Source of the DNA: Paragordius varius
Lineage: Eukaryota; Nematomorpha
Direction: 5' to 3'
Length of the DNA stretch: 64,000 nt
Assembly (NCBI GenBank): GCA_964247055.1
Contig: OZ176051.1
Location: 8,308,001-8,372,000 of the forward strand
The translations under genes and the position numbers were made by a program. This document shows positions 60,728 to 64,000 of the stretch, piece by piece; position 1 is the stretch's first letter, and the number at the start of each line of letters is the position of its first letter. A model generated the notes under the pieces. The model was given only the letters and a program-made list of their open reading frames with translations, did no database searches and had not been told where the DNA came from.

Positions 60728-60808
60728 CTGATAACTCAAACAAGTATGAATGATAAAATCAATGATATTTGATCCTGGTATACTGAAGAGTTCCGGCCAT
60801 CAAAAATA
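60728..60808 (-). other. SCHIP1: Possible SCHIP1 5' exon
   Basis: On the minus strand TTTTTTTCAAAG|TATTTTTG opens an 81-nt segment that ends TTATCAG|GTAAAT, a good donor. The reading frame ELFSIPGSNIIDFIIHTCLS then YQ is open to the donor and would join in phase to the VIDTW exon (56668), but not to the MNQSDTDD exon (60136). It could be an untranslated exon, an alternative coding exon or chance. Confidence 0.3.
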
Positions 60809-62053
60809 CTTTGAAAAAAATAGAAGAAAAGTTAATTTACATATATTTTTATTAAAATAAATTTTGATTCAATGAAAGGAAAAAATATTATATTTATATG
60901 CAAATTTTGTGGTTTCTTTTTTTGAATATAAAAAGTAAAAAGAGATTATTTAATGGTTAATTAATTAAATATATACTAAAGGAATACTAAAGAAAACACG
61001 GTGTAATATGTCACAAATATAACGAGACTCTTCAAAAAATAATGAAATTTAAATAATATAAAACAACATATTTAATATATATTAATTTGCATCTTTTAGA
61101 TATTCCATACGCTCTGCATTCATAAACACTTGAGTTTATATTTCTTCTATATTCTTTTCATTTTTATTTTTTTATTATTTTATCAAACTAACAGTTAAAA
61201 CACTCATAGTTATAACTATTGTTGTTACGAGATGTATACATATCAAAACTAAACAGTCAAAATTCCGTTAACTATTTTTTTTAGCTTTGTTTGTTTTTGT
61301 GCGTTGTTAAAGTTTTTTGTGCTTTCATGAAAGATAAAGTTTGTAGAAATATTTCAAATAAACAAAAGACATAGAGCATAGCATATTCAAAATATCAGAA
61401 ATACAATCATATAATTTAGATTAAATAAAGCCGTATATTTGGACATGATGAGTATGTAATTTAAACCGTTTTACCAACAAATCCAATTGGAAACCCTAAG
61501 ATCTGCATTCATTTGTTATAATGACTTACTGGCATATAAATCCTTTATGAAACTAGTTGTTTTAAATCAAAAAAAGTATCGATTTCAAAGTTTGTGTAAA
61601 AAATTGATATATTTTCTATGTTCGAATACTTTCGATTGTAATAATTTTACATAATTTATTTAATATTGCTAGTTTTAAGAGTGGAAAAAACACAGAGTAA
61701 ACTGATACATTTTTAATGGAAATTATACTTTTATAAGGCAAAAATAAAATTTTATTATTTAAACCAAATGGGGAAATCATTCAAACTTTTGAAGAAATCA
61801 AATCAGCGTTAAAATCATATATGGTAAATAAGTTAAAACCATATAATCCTAAATAAGTTAGGAGATGTGCTTCATCATAAAACTTATATGAATCCATGTG
61901 TTTTCTTTTCTCGATAAACCACATTTTATTTTCAAGAACATTTCTCTAGTTGTATTTTAAATAATAATCTTTACAGATACCACAACTAAAATACGTATAC
62001 GCTAAGCTTAAAATAAACCATTGAATCAATCGTTTAATTTAACACTATATTAG

Positions 62054-62530
62054 CTTTTGGGGCAGTTTCATATCCCCAGAGCGATTTAAAATTGGAATAT
62101 CTAAATAAGGAATTAAGCCGAATTTAAATATGCTTTTTTGGCCTTTTGGGCGAAATTATTAAAAAAGGTAAAATTGTAAAAAATCATCATGTCAAACTTT
62201 TTTGCCGCTATTTTTCATATAAATTGTTTAAAATCGCTATTTCCACAGGCAAATAGATTTAGTAAATGTGAGTAATTAAGAAAAAAATTTCAGGCTACAT
62301 TTTAACAGCAAAAACTTTATATATTTTAATTTAATTATCAGCTGTTTGATGCGAATCGTGTTTTAAAGCTGTTCCAATTTTAGACCATAGCAGTCACAAA
62401 ACAGTAATAATTATAAGCCTTTTTATCTAATAGATAACAATGTTTGATAATTAAATTTAAACTAAAATAGCTTTTATAACTGTTGTTTTTCAATATTTTT
62501 GAACTTTGGGATATAAAACTACCCCAAAAG
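62054..62530. mobile_element. Family C MITE copy
   Basis: CTTTTGGGGCAGTTTCATAT and GGGATATAAAACTACCCCAA then AAG form the terminal inverted repeats; TA lies near both outer ends. The interior matches 15202-15672 (GCCGAATTTAAAT..., TATCAGCTGTTTGATGCG). Confidence 0.85.
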
Positions 62531-63629
62531 ATAAACCAAGAAAAGTAATGATGTGTAAATTATGCCTTATATATTTCCAATTAATATATTTAAAATGTTT
62601 TAATGTTTATACAAAATATAGAATTCTTTGAAAATTAGGTTTGTAATAGACATAAAACGGTGACACTGAATGAACTTTAATTCCTAATCCATTTACCCTT
62701 GAAAATTCTTATCAATAGTTTTTATTTATTTTTTCTGTCTAGTAAAATTGTTAAGCTTATATGTAATATATGTTAATTGTATGAATATTTTTGATTAATA
62801 AAAAAATTTAAAAGAAAGTTATTTAATCAAGGTTAACAAAGTTCTTTGTTAATTAACAACAATTATGAAAAATATCGGTAAATTAACCATATTTTAATGA
62901 ATTCCAATTATCTTTATCAATAGAGTAGTTTTATTTACTTATTTTCTCAAGTAAATAAAACTTGGTGGCTGCGAAATATACACATCGATTTCAAATTATT
63001 CTATAAATACCTTCCATAATTTATAATATTTTATATGTTTAAGAATGATTATAAGCTTTTGAGACTGAAAATTGTAACCGTGATTAAAACAGCTGTTTGT
63101 TTCAAAGATTTGGCAAAGATGCAGAAGCCATAAAACTTTAAAATTAAGGGTTTTTACCCAATATCCGCTAATGCTTCTCATGTTTTAGCAAAAACAAATT
63201 AGATAAAATAAAAGAGTGTACATAAAAGTTGTAAGTTTAATAAATAAAGTTATAGGAAATTGATATGGGTTTCACCCTTAAGTTTAAATTCAATATAATT
63301 TAAACAATTTATCAAAAATTAATATATAGCGAAAATTATAGGATACATTTAAATAACATCAATCATAATCGCTTGATTTAATTTGATTAAATATCCAAAT
63401 TACAAAATGAAAATAAAAAAAATAAAGCGTTAAAAACTATTTGTCCCAAAAAACAAAGGACCAAATTTTGACATAAAATAAGTTAGGACACGAAACAATA
63501 TTACAAACACGTCGGCTTAAGACCTCTAGCAGTGACTTAGTAACGGATTAAAGGAGTGTATACATGAGTGTTGAAAATTATGGGAAATTAATTTTGTCAA
63601 AATTTAATTCAAATTTATACTCTACTTTT

Positions 63630-63721
63630 TTGGCACCAACAAGAAAGAAGGGTCGTCATCGAGGATTCGTTTGGCGCCATAAAGCTATCTGCCTATCTAA
63701 ACGATCGGTTCTAATTTTATG
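63630..63721 (+). pseudogene. Possible PIF/Harbinger transposase remnant
   Basis: The frame reads FWHQQERRVVIEDSFGAIKL then SAYLNDRF and a stop. RRVVIE.xFGxxK resembles the C-terminal end of Harbinger nucleases (pattern VIE.AFG.LK). The segment is GC-richer than its surroundings. It is too short for a firm call. Confidence 0.25.
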
Positions 63722-63797
63722 AAAATTGTCTAAATTAGATATAAGGATTTTAAAAACGTCAAAATTATTGTGCATTCTATTCCGCTGTGGTGTACAT

Positions 63798-63799
<2 letters not shown>

Positions 63800-63839
<40 letters not shown>
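63800..63839. repeat. (AT)n microsatellite
   Basis: About 20 AT units. Confidence 0.9.
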
Positions 63840-63842
<3 letters not shown>

Positions 63843-63931
63843 CTCCTTTTCAGATAGGATATTTTTTAAATTAATGAGTAATTTTATGTTATGACAACAG
63901 GTTAACTAGCAGAGTTAATGTAAATAATTAC

Positions 63932-64000
63932 TTTGATTCGAATTGGGGTAGCTAAAGACCACAGACTATATTTAAGTTAACATTTCTAAAAAACTACTGA
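63932..64000 (+). mobile_element. Family D MITE, left end only (window edge)
   Basis: TTGATTCGAATTGGGGTAGC then TAAAGACCACAGACTATATT matches the left end of the 35732-36239 copy; the element continues past the window. Confidence 0.65.

Larger units (their letters stand above)
60809..64000. other. Region upstream of SCHIP1, repeats only
   Basis: Contains family C (62054-62530), a weak PIF/Harbinger-like peptide (63630-63721), a TA run (63800-63839) and the start of a family D copy cut by the window edge (63932-64000). No gene recognised. Confidence 0.5.

Overview
This is an AT-rich window (well over 70% A+T by eye) from an animal nuclear genome. Its genes are split by GT..AG introns, its proteins carry long Asn/Ser-rich linkers, and its introns and intergenic DNA are packed with small non-autonomous DNA transposons. 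I reconstructed four genes exon by exon. (1) A formin of the FMNL/FRL class lies on + (10198-31918, 31 exons; the first coding exon is not found). (2) NSMCE1, the RING subunit of the SMC5/6 complex, lies on - (37008-34636, 6 exons). It is easy to miss because its first three introns are only 23-25 nt. (3) ENGase, the cytosolic GH85 endo-beta-N-acetylglucosaminidase, lies on + (37087-45062, 9 exons, first intron 29 nt). (4) A schwannomin-interacting protein 1 (SCHIP1) homologue lies on - (60136-47023).

Layout. 1-10197 is gene-poor and repeat-rich, with a four-layer transposon nest at 4642-6494. FMNL fills 10.2-31.9 kb. A 1.85-kb block of degenerate tandem repeats separates the convergent 3' ends of FMNL and NSMCE1. 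NSMCE1 and ENGase are head to head with 78 bp between start codons, so they probably share a promoter. ENGase introns carry a recent repeat insertion bounded by a 41-bp direct repeat that duplicates a splice acceptor, and a 1.8-kb Tc1/IS630-type transposon. ENGase and SCHIP1 converge across about 2 kb. 60.8-64 kb is upstream of SCHIP1 and holds only repeats that I can recognise.

Repeats. I name the families A to H for convenience. A: palindromic, TIR starts TATACCATTTAC, ten copies. B: Tc1-like, ends ACAGTAAAAATTG, about six copies. C: TIR CTTTTGGGGTAGTTTCATAT, about 0.48 kb. D: TIR TCGATTCAAATTGGGGT, about 0.51 kb. E: a hairpin head followed by tandem monomers. F: an 811-bp TA-flanked element starting CAGTAGCG. 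G: a 228-bp inverted-repeat element. H: a short hAT-like family. There are also tiny hAT MITEs with near-perfect 8-bp duplications and one tRNA-derived SINE with a perfect 12-bp duplication.

Organism. The gene set is metazoan. Very short introns at the 5' ends of NSMCE1 and ENGase, followed by introns of hundreds to thousands of bases, resemble the 5'-small/3'-large pattern described for schistosome genes. That makes a flatworm a reasonable guess, but it is inference only; dicyemid-like minimal introns and other AT-rich invertebrates are alternatives.
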